28,939 nucleotides of DNA from an uncultured Clostridia bacterium. Its GTDB lineage: Bacteria; Bacillota; Clostridia; TANB77; CAG-508. A program made the translations under genes and the position numbers. Positions within the stretch are counted from its first letter, which is position 1. Every line of letters begins with the position of its first letter. Below, piece by piece: positions 6,856-14,852 of this stretch. Location: NCBI GenBank assembly GCA_947631385.1, contig CANRLE010000005.1, forward strand, positions 1-28,939, written 5' to 3'. The notes below the pieces were generated by a model that was not told where the DNA came from, made no database searches, and saw only the letters and a program-made list of their open reading frames with translations.

Positions 6856-8213
6856 TGTAGGGAAATCAAACTTCTTTGTGCTAATTTTGAATATCGTTCT
6901 TTCTTATCATTTATCTTTTTACCATCTAACTCTGGTAAAATACCAAAATTTGCATTCATTGGTTGAAAATTAGAATTAGGTGAAGAAACATATTTTGCCA
7001 AAGCACCGATAACAGTATATTCTGGAAAAATAATTTTTTTAGAATTATTTTTAAAATTACATATAGCGTTTAGAGAAGCGACCATCCCAGAAGAAATAGA
7101 CTCTACATACCCTTCTACACCAGTAATTTGACCAGCAAAATATAAATTAGGTAAATTTTTTAAACAATAAGTCTCATCAAGTAATATACTAGAATTAATA
7201 TAAGTATTTCTGTGCATAACACCATATTTAACAAATTCGGCTTGTTGCAAACCAGGAATCATAGAAAAGACTCTTTTTTGCTCTCCAAATTTTAAGTTCG
7301 TTTGAAAACCAACCATATTATATAATTGGGCTTGTTTATCATCTTGTCTTAACTGAACAATTGCATAAGATCGTTTTGCTGTTCTTGGGTCGTCAAAACC
7401 GACAGGCTTAAGCGGACCAAAACGTAAAGTATCTAATCCTCTTTTTGCCATAATTTCAATTGGCATACAACCTTCAAAAATTTCTCTTTTTTCAAAATCA
7501 TGCAAAGTAACAATTTCTGCATCAACCAAAGCCTTCCAAAATGATTCATATTCTTCTTTGCTCATAGGAAGATTGATATAACTTGGACTTTCAAGATTTT
7601 GCTTTGCTAATCTTTCTTTCCATATAACTTCTGTTTCATCTTTCTTTTTTTCTTGTTCATAACGATTCCCATAAAAAGCGATTGAAAAATCAATACTATC
7701 TTTTTGTAAAATAGGAGCAGCAGCATCATAAAAATATAATTTATCTTGACCTGTAATACATTGGATTTCTTCAACTAATTTTGGAGATGTCAAAGGACCA
7801 GTTGCGATTATAACAATGCCGTTTTTAATAAGCTCTTTAATATCAGTAACTTCTTGATAAATTATTTCAATGTATGGATTATTTTTAATTTCTTCTGTTA
7901 CCATTTGAGAAAAAGCTTCTCTATCAACTGCTAGAGCCTGACCAGCTGGCACACTTGTCTTATCTGCAATTTTAATTAAAAGTGAATCTAACATTCGCAA
8001 TTCTTCTTTTAGCAAACCACAAGCATTTGTTAGCAAATTAGATTTAAAAGAATTACTACATACAATCTCAGCCAAATTTTCACTACTATGAGCAGGCGAA
8101 TATTTAATAGGTTTCATTTCATATAATTTTACTTTAATTTTTTGTTTAGCAATTTGGTAAGCTGCTTCACATCCAGCTAAACCACCGCCAATAATTGTAA
8201 TAAAATCATTCAT
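6840..8213 (-). CDS. trmFO: tRNA uridine-54 C5-methyltransferase TrmFO (folate/FAD-dependent)
   Basis: 457 residues. It uses methylenetetrahydrofolate and reduced FAD to form ribothymidine-54 in the tRNA T-loop. Seen: FAD-binding IIGGGLAGCEAA (7-18), catalytic Cys52 in EIVCSNS, and the second catalytic cysteine in EGCMPIE (Cys250), then GFQTNLKFGEQ, MHRNTYINS and FAGQITGVEGYVES. Compared with the Bacillus protein as I recall it, about 20 extra charged residues (roughly 188-210, rich in E, K, D) are inserted between the RY and YINLPM segments, which makes it longer than usual. The start has AAAGGAAAGAG at normal spacing. It follows the SNF2 gene after a 151-base gap with hairpins. Confidence 0.95.
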   Translation of the reverse strand: MNDFITIIGGGLAGCEAAYQIAKQKIKVKLYEMKPIKYSPAHSSENLAEIVCSNSFKSNLLTNACGLLKEELRMLDSLLIKIADKTSVPAGQALAVDREAFSQMVTEEIKNNPYIEIIYQEVTDIKELIKNGIVIIATGPLTSPKLVEEIQCITGQDKLYFYDAAAPILQKDSIDFSIAFYGNRYEQEKKKDETEVIWKERLAKQNLESPSYINLPMSKEEYESFWKALVDAEIVTLHDFEKREIFEGCMPIEIMAKRGLDTLRFGPLKPVGFDDPRTAKRSYAIVQLRQDDKQAQLYNMVGFQTNLKFGEQKRVFSMIPGLQQAEFVKYGVMHRNTYINSSILLDETYCLKNLPNLYFAGQITGVEGYVESISSGMVASLNAICNFKNNSKKIIFPEYTVIGALAKYVSSPNSNFQPMNANFGILPELDGKKINDKKERYSKLAQRSLISLQETNN

Positions 8214-8238
8214 TAATCTCTTTCCTTTATTTTAAATT

Positions 8239-8278
8239 GGTGAGCAGGAATCCTGCTCACCGTGACTAATTCAGTCAC
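8239..8278. other. Two tandem perfect hairpins
   Basis: GGTGAGCAGGA-A-TCCTGCTCACC (8239-8261) is a perfect palindrome (11-base arms) immediately followed by GTGACT-AATTC-AGTCAC (8262-8278). On the + strand the second hairpin is followed by TTTTT (8279-8283), a terminator-like layout although no + gene is present. On the - strand, the direction of the genes, the first is followed only by AATTT. Possible terminator or mRNA processing signal between SNF2 and trmFO. Confidence 0.5.
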
Positions 8279-8364
8279 TTTTTGGACTTCTCACAGTTTT
8301 GATTTCCTACTGTGCAGGAAGTTTTACAAGCTGACTGGCAAGAAGTTTGGCATTCGCCACAACT
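8275..8364 (-). pseudogene. Orphan SCIFF-like six-cysteine peptide core without a start codon
   Basis: Directly after the SNF2 stop (TAA 8367-8365), and in the same frame, 29 sense codons to a TGA encode a peptide with six cysteines: SCGECQTSCQ followed by SACKTSCTVGNQNC and EKSKK. This matches the core of SCIFF (six cysteines in forty-five residues; ranthipeptide precursor) as I remember the family, including the hallmark QSACKTSCTV. SCIFF precursors normally have a ~20-residue leader beginning MKHIKT, needed by the radical SAM maturase that forms thioether links. Here no ATG, GTG or TTG exists in frame before the core, and no maturase gene is in the window. It is therefore a relic, a readthrough tail of SNF2, or an assembly chimera. 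Confidence 0.7.
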
Positions 8365-11300
8365 TTATTCATTAAACAAATTCATAATTTCTTCTTTAGA
8401 AAATTTGTTAATAAAAGAAGGTTTTGTACTCAACATATTATCCACTAATTCAGCTTTTTTCTGTTGCAACTCATAAATCTTTTCCTCAATTGAATTTTTA
8501 GTAATTAGTTTATAAACTTGAACATTATTCTTTTGACCAATGCGATAAGCTCTGTCAGTTGCTTGATTTTCAGTAGAAATATTCCACCATGGATCATAAT
8601 GAATAACCATATCAGCACCAGTCAAATTTAGTCCTGTTCCACCAGCTTTCAAAGAAATCAAAAATACTTTAATTTCAGGATTTTCATTAAACTCATCAAC
8701 TAAATTAATTCTATCATCTACTTTTGTACTACCAGTTAATTTAAAATATTTAATATTCCTTTGTGTTAGTTCCTTTTCAATAATATTAAACATAGAAGTA
8801 TAACCTGAAAATAATAAAATTTTATGACCTCCATTTGTTGCATCTTCTATAAGCTCTATACATTGTTCTAGTTTACTACTTTCACCTTGATAATTCTCTA
8901 TAAATAAGCTAGGATGACAACAAATTTGTCTTAATCTTGTTAAAGCTGCCAAAATCTGCATATGACTTTTTTCATAACCATTTAATTTTATTTTATCTGC
9001 AATTTCTTGCTTTGCTTGTGCTAAGTAACTAATATAAATATTTTTTTGTTCTTCACCCATTTCATTATTCATAATAGTAATTGTTTTTTCAGGAAGTTCT
9101 GTTAATACCTCTTTTTTATTTCTTCGCAAAACAAAAGGTGCAATTAGCATTTTTAATTTTTTCATAATACTTTGATTTTCTTCTTTTACAATAGGCATTT
9201 CATATAAAGCTTTAAATTTTTTATAAGTAAATAAATAGCCTGGCATAATAAAATCAAAAATAGACCATAATTCTGCTAATGAATTTTCAATTGGAGTTCC
9301 AGTCAAAGCATAGCGAGTTTCGGATTTAAGCTGTTTTATTGTTTTTGCATTTTGAGTATTACTATTTTTTAAATATTGTGCTTCATCTGCTATTATATAC
9401 TTAAATTTGTAATCCATTTGTTTATACAATTCAATATCTCTTTTTAATAAATCATAAGATGTAATGACCAAATCATAATCATTTATTTGTTCAATTTGCC
9501 TTTTTCTTTCTGCTAAGGTTCCTCTTATCACCAAAGTGTTTAAATCCTGTGCAAACTTATTAGCTTCATTTTGCCAATTTAAAGTTAAAGAACTAGGGCA
9601 GATTACCAAACTAGCCTTTTTTTGTAAATTACCCTCAAACTGTTCTTGACCGGGAATAATATTTTCATTTTGTGATTGATTTTGAACATAATCAACAATT
9701 ACAGCAAGCATTTGGATAGTTTTTCCAAGTCCCATATCATCAGCTAGAATTCCACCAAACTTATAATGGTCTAGAATTTTTAGCCATTTATATCCTATTT
9801 TTTGATAATATCTTAAAACAGGTTCCAAATTTTTAGGTACTTGAATTTCTTCCATTTGGTCTTGATTTAAATCACTCACTAATTTTCTATATTCCAAATT
9901 TTTGGTAATTTCAGTAGTTTTTAGAGTTTTTAACAATTCATTCAAATATAGAGTTCGGTTAACTGGTAATTTTAGTTCACCATTTTCTAAATCTTTGTAA
10001 TCAATATCCATTCCAGTTATTAATTTATTTAAAAAAGAAATTTCTTTATTATCTTCTAAATTTATAAAACTTCCATCTTTTAAGCGATAATATTTCTTTT
10101 TTAAATTATATTTATCCATAATATCTTTTAATTCTTCTACATTTATATCTAAATTTTGTAAATCAACTGATAATAAATTATTTTCTACTTTAACACCAAC
10201 ATTTCCTATTTTAGGTTGATGAATTTGTTTAGTTTTAAAATTATCAGTTGCAAGCACTTCAAACGTTTGCATATAATATTGAATATCTTCAGCTAAAAAT
10301 TCGTAAATTTTATCATTATTAGGTAAAATAAATCTCAAATTTTTACTATCAAACATAAAACCTGTTTTACGGAATGCATTTAAAGCTTGAGTTTCTTTAA
10401 TAATATTTCTTGGAAAATTCAATTTTAATGTTTCATCAAGAGGATTAAACTCATGTCCTTCATAATTAAATCTAATTTCAGCTATTAAAAAATCATTTTT
10501 ATCAAAATCTAAATAGACTTTGACATTTAAATCTTTTGGTTTATATTCTTTTAATTCTTCTTCTGGAATATTCTCGATTATTATTGCTTTTTTTACTTTT
10601 GGTATAATAATAGAAAATAATTGAGTTAATTCGTTTTTTCCTAATGATACTTCTGTCATATAATTTTGTCTAAATAATTCTAAAAGCCTTAAATTAGTAT
10701 TTTCAAACTCTTTTGTGCAACGGTATAATTTTTTATCATCTAATACATATTTATATTTTTTCCCTTTTAATATTGTCACATTAAAAATATCAATATTTGG
10801 GACAATTTCATATTCATTATTATTTACCTTTTTTAGCTTAAATTCAATATTTGGCTGGCTTTCAGTAAATTCAATTTCATCTGTATTGTAATCTTTTTGA
10901 AAGGGAATTAAAGTTCCTTTTAATACATCAAATAAATCATCAATACCGCTATTTCCTAAAATGATGCTAGTATCGCTTAATGCTTTTCCGTAATAGCGGT
11001 AATTACTATTAGAATTAGAATTTGCGTATTTTATAATTTCAGCATATTGCATAATAAAATCTAATAATGACTTACTATTTTCTTCAAAAACGTCTCTTGT
11101 ATGTACAAACTGTAATTTTTCGCCATAGCGATAAAATGATTTTTCTATCATTCTAGTGTAAAATTCTGATAAATCTTTAATTTTATACATTTTTTTAGAA
11201 CCAATTTTGAATTCTACTTTCATATCTCCTGAAAATTTGTCATATATAATTTTTGGTTCAATTTTTATAGTTCCTTTGTTTTTTAATTCAATTTCTTCGT

Positions 11301-11397
11301 TATGATCAATTTCATCTATTTCTTCATTGTAAAAGGTGGTTACTAGTTGCTTGAAATTTCTATATTGTTTTGTATTATTTTCTTGATTTTCTAGCAT
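8365..11397 (-). CDS. SNF2/Rad54-family DEAD-like helicase
   Basis: 1010 residues. The N-terminal ~480 residues correspond to the bacterial SNF2-associated region, without the Cys-based SWIM zinc finger that many relatives carry. The ATPase core follows: motif I ILADDMGLGKT (about residue 550), motif II IIADEAQYLKN (about 672), motif III ALTGTPIENS, the LRRNKKEVLTELPEK segment, the DEFNENPEIKVFLISLKAGGTGLN motif V region, and motif VI QATDRAYRIGQ (about 950). It is probably a DNA-translocating ATPase that remodels protein-DNA or RNA polymerase complexes; the exact role is unknown. The C-terminus FSKEEIMNLFNE is typical for the family, so the stop looks natural. AAGGAGAT precedes the ATG, and a TTGATT-N17-TATAAT promoter lies just upstream. 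Confidence 0.93.
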   Translation of the reverse strand: MLENQENNTKQYRNFKQLVTTFYNEEIDEIDHNEEIELKNKGTIKIEPKIIYDKFSGDMKVEFKIGSKKMYKIKDLSEFYTRMIEKSFYRYGEKLQFVHTRDVFEENSKSLLDFIMQYAEIIKYANSNSNSNYRYYGKALSDTSIILGNSGIDDLFDVLKGTLIPFQKDYNTDEIEFTESQPNIEFKLKKVNNNEYEIVPNIDIFNVTILKGKKYKYVLDDKKLYRCTKEFENTNLRLLELFRQNYMTEVSLGKNELTQLFSIIIPKVKKAIIIENIPEEELKEYKPKDLNVKVYLDFDKNDFLIAEIRFNYEGHEFNPLDETLKLNFPRNIIKETQALNAFRKTGFMFDSKNLRFILPNNDKIYEFLAEDIQYYMQTFEVLATDNFKTKQIHQPKIGNVGVKVENNLLSVDLQNLDINVEELKDIMDKYNLKKKYYRLKDGSFINLEDNKEISFLNKLITGMDIDYKDLENGELKLPVNRTLYLNELLKTLKTTEITKNLEYRKLVSDLNQDQMEEIQVPKNLEPVLRYYQKIGYKWLKILDHYKFGGILADDMGLGKTIQMLAVIVDYVQNQSQNENIIPGQEQFEGNLQKKASLVICPSSLTLNWQNEANKFAQDLNTLVIRGTLAERKRQIEQINDYDLVITSYDLLKRDIELYKQMDYKFKYIIADEAQYLKNSNTQNAKTIKQLKSETRYALTGTPIENSLAELWSIFDFIMPGYLFTYKKFKALYEMPIVKEENQSIMKKLKMLIAPFVLRRNKKEVLTELPEKTITIMNNEMGEEQKNIYISYLAQAKQEIADKIKLNGYEKSHMQILAALTRLRQICCHPSLFIENYQGESSKLEQCIELIEDATNGGHKILLFSGYTSMFNIIEKELTQRNIKYFKLTGSTKVDDRINLVDEFNENPEIKVFLISLKAGGTGLNLTGADMVIHYDPWWNISTENQATDRAYRIGQKNNVQVYKLITKNSIEEKIYELQQKKAELVDNMLSTKPSFINKFSKEEIMNLFNE

Positions 11398-11423
11398 TTC
11401 TTTATCTCCTTTTCTGGCAAACT

Positions 11424-11452
11424 ATTATATATTATTTTTAGAAAAAAATCAA
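11424..11452 (-). promoter_or_regulatory. Sigma-A promoter of the SNF2 gene
   Basis: On the - strand TTGATT (11452-11447), a 17-base spacer, TATAAT (11429-11424), giving a leader of about 20 bases that carries the ribosome binding site. Confidence 0.65.
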
Positions 11453-11465
11453 GTAAATATAATAC

Positions 11466-11499
11466 AAAAAAACACATCTAACTATTTAAGTTAAATGTG
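11466..11499. terminator. Terminator of the Spo0E-like gene
   Basis: On the - strand CACATTTAACT / AGTTAGATGTG forms an 11-base-pair stem with one G-U pair, followed by seven T. A T-run also follows on the + strand. Confidence 0.85.
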
Positions 11500-11508
11500 C
11501 TTTTTTGT

Positions 11509-11679
11509 CTAAGAAGTGGTAAGGATTAATTTTTCTTTGTTATTTTTTAAATTGTCATAATATTGTGCAATTAATTCATCTAGTTCTATACTTAGTTGAT
11601 AAATAATTTTGTAATCATCGCCTTGTTCAATACTCTTATTTAGTTTGTCTCGTAATATACAAATTTCATCATTCAACAT
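11509..11679 (-). CDS. Spo0E-family aspartyl-phosphate phosphatase
   Basis: A 56-residue protein beginning MLNDEICILRDKLN. It carries the Spo0E signature YQLSIELDELIAQYY (residues 27-41), where Ser30 and Asp34 of the SxELD motif correspond to the conserved core. Members are two-helix hairpins that dephosphorylate Spo0A-P, delaying sporulation. Length and helical pattern fit. The ATG is preceded by GGAG at 7 bases. It has its own promoter and terminator, so it is a single-gene unit. Identification is by motif; the target in this organism is inferred. Confidence 0.85.
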   Translation of the reverse strand: MLNDEICILRDKLNKSIEQGDDYKIIYQLSIELDELIAQYYDNLKNNKEKLILTTS

Positions 11680-11733
11680 ATTTTACTCCATCCCTTCCTT
11701 TCTCAAGGCAAATTACTTTTTTCTCATTCTGTA

Positions 11734-11762
11734 ATTATAAATTATCATATTAAGGACTTCAA
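11734..11762 (-). promoter_or_regulatory. Sigma-A promoter of the Spo0E-like gene
   Basis: On the - strand TTGAAG (11762-11757), a 17-base spacer, TATAAT (11739-11734). An overlapping TTGACT with 17 bases to TAATTT is an alternative. A TGTCGAA sequence (0A-box core, - strand, 11823-11817) lies about 55 bases further upstream; its relevance is unproven. Confidence 0.6.
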
Positions 11763-11835
11763 GTCAAGTATTTTCAATGGCTTTTGGCAACTTTCGTATG
11801 ACAACATTTTACTTTTTTCGACATAATTAGACAAT

Positions 11836-11871
11836 AAAAAACGGTATTTAATTTTTTTATTATTAAATACC
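11836..11871 (-). terminator. Terminator of the M16 peptidase operon
   Basis: On the - strand GGTATTTAAT / ATTAAATACC (10-base-pair stem) is followed by G and TTTTTT. It lies 45-80 bases after the stop of the downstream M16 gene. Confidence 0.85.
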
Positions 11872-11915
11872 AATTTTTTTACATTTTTTTATTTTCTAAA
11901 AATATACATTTTTTC

Positions 11916-13184
11916 TTAGTTTTTTACAACAGAAAGAATCATTTTATCCTCTTTAAAGACATCATTTAATATTTGTTTTAAATATTCTACAGTAATACCT
12001 TCTATTTCTTCTAAATAGTCAAAACTATTAATACCTTTAAAATAATCACCTAAAAACATTCTTGCAATATCAGCAACATCATTATATTCCTTTATATAAC
12101 CGCCATAAATCATCTTTTTAATACGATTAAAATCTTTCTCAGGAATACCATTTTCTTTAAGACTGGCAACTTCTCTTTTAAATTTTTCATATACTTTTTC
12201 TGGGTCAGGTGATTGTCCACTAATTAAAGCATGTGCATAAATATTAGTAAACTCATATTCTAAAGTAGGCTGTGCATAAATAATTCCTTCATTATATAAC
12301 TCTTTATATAAATTTGAACTTCTTCCTAGCATAATATTTAGTAGAATTTCAATAGCAATATGTTTCTTTTCTTTTCCTTCACAATTCACAACATCTTTAA
12401 TTCCAATTGTATAAAGAGGTTGGCTAACTTCAAGTTTCTGTTCTATTCTATCTTGAACAATAGTATCTGGCTCATTTGGATAAACTCTTTTTATTTCTCC
12501 ACTTGCCTTAGTATCAATTAATCTTTTTTTAACTTCTTCAACAATAGCTTCTGGCTCGAAATCTCCACATAAAACCATAGCCATATTAGAAGGATTATAA
12601 AATGTTTGGTAACATTTATATAAAATTTCTTTATCAATTTTACTAATTGTTTCAATTGTTCCTACTATATCGATTTTAACAGGATTATTATGATACATAG
12701 CTTTCATAGCATTTAAGTAAACACGCCATTCTGGATAATCATCATACATCATAATTTCTTGTCCAATAATACCTTTTTCTTTTTCTACATTTTCATCTGT
12801 AAAATATGGATGTTGAACATAGTCCATAAGCTCGTCCATAGCCTCATAAAAATTATCTGTACACTCAAATAAATAAGCAGTATGATCATTTGTAGTATAA
12901 GCATTAGCTTCCACACCCAAAGATGTTAAAACATCTAAACTATTAGTACCATTTTCTTGTTCAAATAACTTATGTTCTAGAAAATGAGCAACACCGTTAG
13001 GGACAGTTGTTATATCTGTTTCTCCTGGTACAACAAAACTGCTTTCATTAGAACCATAATGAGTTCCCCATATCATATATTTTTTTTGCATTCCATGTTT
13101 AGGAATAATCATAACAGTTAGACCATTTTCTAATTTTTCTATATACACTTTTTCTTTTACCTTTAAGTTTTCGACAACTTGCAT
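11916..13184 (-). CDS. ymfH: M16-family zinc peptidase, active subunit (YmfH-like)
   Basis: 422 residues, the length of a two-domain M16B peptidase. The inverted zinc motif HFLEH is at 67-71 with the third ligand Glu expected in EKGIIGQEI (about 140-149). The segment NAYTTNDHTAYLFEC and the C-terminal domain follow the YmfH pattern of Bacillus. Such proteins work with a partner lacking the zinc motif, here the upstream gene, in a clamshell heterodimer that degrades or processes peptides; the substrate is unknown. A perfect AAGGAGGAG precedes the ATG, and the two genes are 22 bases apart. Confidence 0.92.
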   Translation of the reverse strand: MQVVENLKVKEKVYIEKLENGLTVMIIPKHGMQKKYMIWGTHYGSNESSFVVPGETDITTVPNGVAHFLEHKLFEQENGTNSLDVLTSLGVEANAYTTNDHTAYLFECTDNFYEAMDELMDYVQHPYFTDENVEKEKGIIGQEIMMYDDYPEWRVYLNAMKAMYHNNPVKIDIVGTIETISKIDKEILYKCYQTFYNPSNMAMVLCGDFEPEAIVEEVKKRLIDTKASGEIKRVYPNEPDTIVQDRIEQKLEVSQPLYTIGIKDVVNCEGKEKKHIAIEILLNIMLGRSSNLYKELYNEGIIYAQPTLEYEFTNIYAHALISGQSPDPEKVYEKFKREVASLKENGIPEKDFNRIKKMIYGGYIKEYNDVADIARMFLGDYFKGINSFDYLEEIEGITVEYLKQILNDVFKEDKMILSVVKN

Positions 13185-13206
13185 TTTTTCTCCTCCTTAT
13201 GAATAA

Positions 13207-14478
13207 TTAATCCTTTAAAAAATAAATTGTATTAATATATACATTTTTTGCAATATTAACAATATTTTCTTTATTTACTTTTTCAATTCTTTTTTTGTAA
13301 TCTTCAATAGAAATATTACTTTCTGACAATTCTTGTCCAAAATAATAAGTAATTCCTGTATCTTGCTCATCATCAATAGTGTCAATTGTTGCAATAATTC
13401 CTTTCTTAGCATTAGCAATATCTTCCTCAGTAAAATTACCATTTTTCATATCTTCTATTTGTTGTTTAATTAATGATAATGCTTTATCATAATTTCCTAT
13501 TTCAATTCCACAATTAACAAAAATATTATTTTTATATCTTAAATAATTAGAACTTGCTACATAAGCTAAATGAGCTTTTTCTCTTACATTTTGGAACATC
13601 TTAGAATTTGCACTTCCACCTAAGATACTATTATAAATCAAAGCATCATAACGTAAATCTTCTTCATTAATGCAAACATCTAGACCTAAAATTAACTTAC
13701 CTTGAGTTACTTCCATTGATTCTGTTATAACATTTTCTGTTTCAGTAGCAATTTTATTTAATTCTTTTGGAATGACATATTGAGGTGTTCTTTCTTGTAA
13801 TTTTTGAATATTTTCATTTCCAGAAACAATAGATGTAATATTTTCATTTAAAATTCCAGACACAAAAATATCTATTTTACAAGAATTAATTAAATTTTTA
13901 TAATATTCATAAAGATTTTTACCATCAATTGCATCTAAATCTTTAACATATCCAAGTTTATATAATCCAAAAGGCTGATTTTTATACATCTCCTCTGTAC
14001 AGCGATCTAAAGCATATTTTGCTTTGTTATCAATTTTACCTTCAATTCTTTGTTTAATATTATTTTTTTCCTGTTCCAAATATTCAGTTTTAAAAGCTTC
14101 ATTTTCAATAAAAGGATTAAAAACAATGTCTAGTAACTTTTCTAGTGAAGTTTTCAACATATCTTCACCTTTTTGTGGTAAAAAGTTATCATTAATAGTT
14201 TCTATATAAAATTTTAAAACTTGGTTATCTCCAGTTTTATCTAGTCCACAATCAAAACTGGCACCATACATTTCTTCCATTTGCTTACTTATATCTTCTT
14301 GTGAAGGCATTGTTTTAGAGCCTCTTCGTAAAATGGCTGAGATTACAGCATTTTTTGTTACGTTTTCTCGATTTAAAGCAGTTGTTAAAAAGACTGCAAT
14401 TAAATTTGTTTTGAATTTGTCAGTGTCGATTGTATGAAGTTTTATTCCTTTTTTTAATTCTTCTTGTTTATATTTCAT
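13207..14478 (-). CDS. ymfF: M16-family peptidase-like partner without zinc motif (YmfF-like)
   Basis: 423 residues. The fold and length are those of M16 peptidases, but the HxxEH motif is missing: the corresponding N-terminal segment reads AVISAILRRGSKTMPSQEDI. The C-terminal arginine/tyrosine-type region (FQNVREKAHLAYVASSNY) is kept, as in the non-catalytic partner YmfF. It probably forms the second half of a heterodimer with the YmfH-like protein encoded just downstream. AAAAGGAGG precedes the ATG. The upstream region has TATAAT boxes but no convincing -35. Confidence 0.9.
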   Translation of the reverse strand: MKYKQEELKKGIKLHTIDTDKFKTNLIAVFLTTALNRENVTKNAVISAILRRGSKTMPSQEDISKQMEEMYGASFDCGLDKTGDNQVLKFYIETINDNFLPQKGEDMLKTSLEKLLDIVFNPFIENEAFKTEYLEQEKNNIKQRIEGKIDNKAKYALDRCTEEMYKNQPFGLYKLGYVKDLDAIDGKNLYEYYKNLINSCKIDIFVSGILNENITSIVSGNENIQKLQERTPQYVIPKELNKIATETENVITESMEVTQGKLILGLDVCINEEDLRYDALIYNSILGGSANSKMFQNVREKAHLAYVASSNYLRYKNNIFVNCGIEIGNYDKALSLIKQQIEDMKNGNFTEEDIANAKKGIIATIDTIDDEQDTGITYYFGQELSESNISIEDYKKRIEKVNKENIVNIAKNVYINTIYFLKD

Positions 14479-14528
14479 ATTTTTTCCTCCTTTTGATTAT
14501 TATACTACATTTTTTTATTTATTATACT

Positions 14529-14578
14529 AAAAATAAAATTGGAAGTTTCAAGTTATATTTACACCATCCACTTCCAAT
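14529..14578 (-). terminator. Terminator of rpsU
   Basis: On the - strand ATTGGAAGT / ACTTCCAAT (9-base-pair stem, 23-base loop) is followed by TTTATTTTT. Confidence 0.7.
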
Positions 14579-14584
14579 CCTTTT

Positions 14585-14755
14585 TTAAAATTTTCTTTTT
14601 CTTGCTGCCTCTGATTTTTTCTTCCTTTTTACACTAGGTTTTTCATAATGTTCTCTTTTTCGTACTTCTTGAAGTACCCCATTTCTAGCGCATTGTCTTT
14701 TAAACCTTTTTAAGGCATCTTCTATATTACCATTATTAACTTTAATTTCTGACAT
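14585..14755 (-). CDS. rpsU: 30S ribosomal protein S21
   Basis: 56 residues, the normal size of S21. The sequence begins [20 protein letters not shown] and continues [20 protein letters not shown] with a very basic tail ([15 protein letters not shown]), which is diagnostic. S21 binds near the 3' end of 16S rRNA on the 30S platform and helps initiation. A near-perfect GGAAGGAGGGG lies 8 bases before the ATG, and a consensus promoter is upstream. It is transcribed alone. Confidence 0.97.
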   Translation of the reverse strand: MSEIKVNNGNIEDALKRFKRQCARNGVLQEVRKREHYEKPSVKRKKKSEAARKRKF

Positions 14756-14776
14756 TTATATTCCCCTCCTTCCGGT

Positions 14777-14795
14777 CCATACGAAAACGGTATGT
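14777..14795 (-). promoter_or_regulatory. Hairpin in the rpsU leader
   Basis: In the rpsU leader CATAC-CGTTTTC-GTATG can form a short stem-loop that ends a few bases before the Shine-Dalgarno ACCGGAAGGAGGGG. It could modulate ribosome access, as autoregulated ribosomal protein leaders do. The structure is seen, the regulation is a guess. Confidence 0.3.
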
Positions 14796-14820
14796 GGGAT
14801 AACCCTTATTAACAGTCTTT

Positions 14821-14849
14821 ATTATACATGAAAGGTTAGGACTTGTCAA
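14821..14849 (-). promoter_or_regulatory. Consensus sigma-A promoter of rpsU
   Basis: On the - strand TTGACA (14849-14844), a 17-base spacer, TATAAT (14826-14821): a perfect match, fitting a ribosomal protein gene. It starts a few bases after the nrdG stop. Confidence 0.85.
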
Positions 14850-14852
14850 TAG

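Noticed and set aside
8262..8283. A + strand terminator for an unseen + strand gene
   Set aside because: No + strand coding frame or promoter lies upstream; the T-run is more likely incidental.
8365..8367. TAA as a reassigned sense codon explaining the SNF2-SCIFF junction
   Set aside because: TAA is the normal stop of many genes in the window, including spmB, rpsU and comEC, and the SNF2 C-terminus is a natural family ending.
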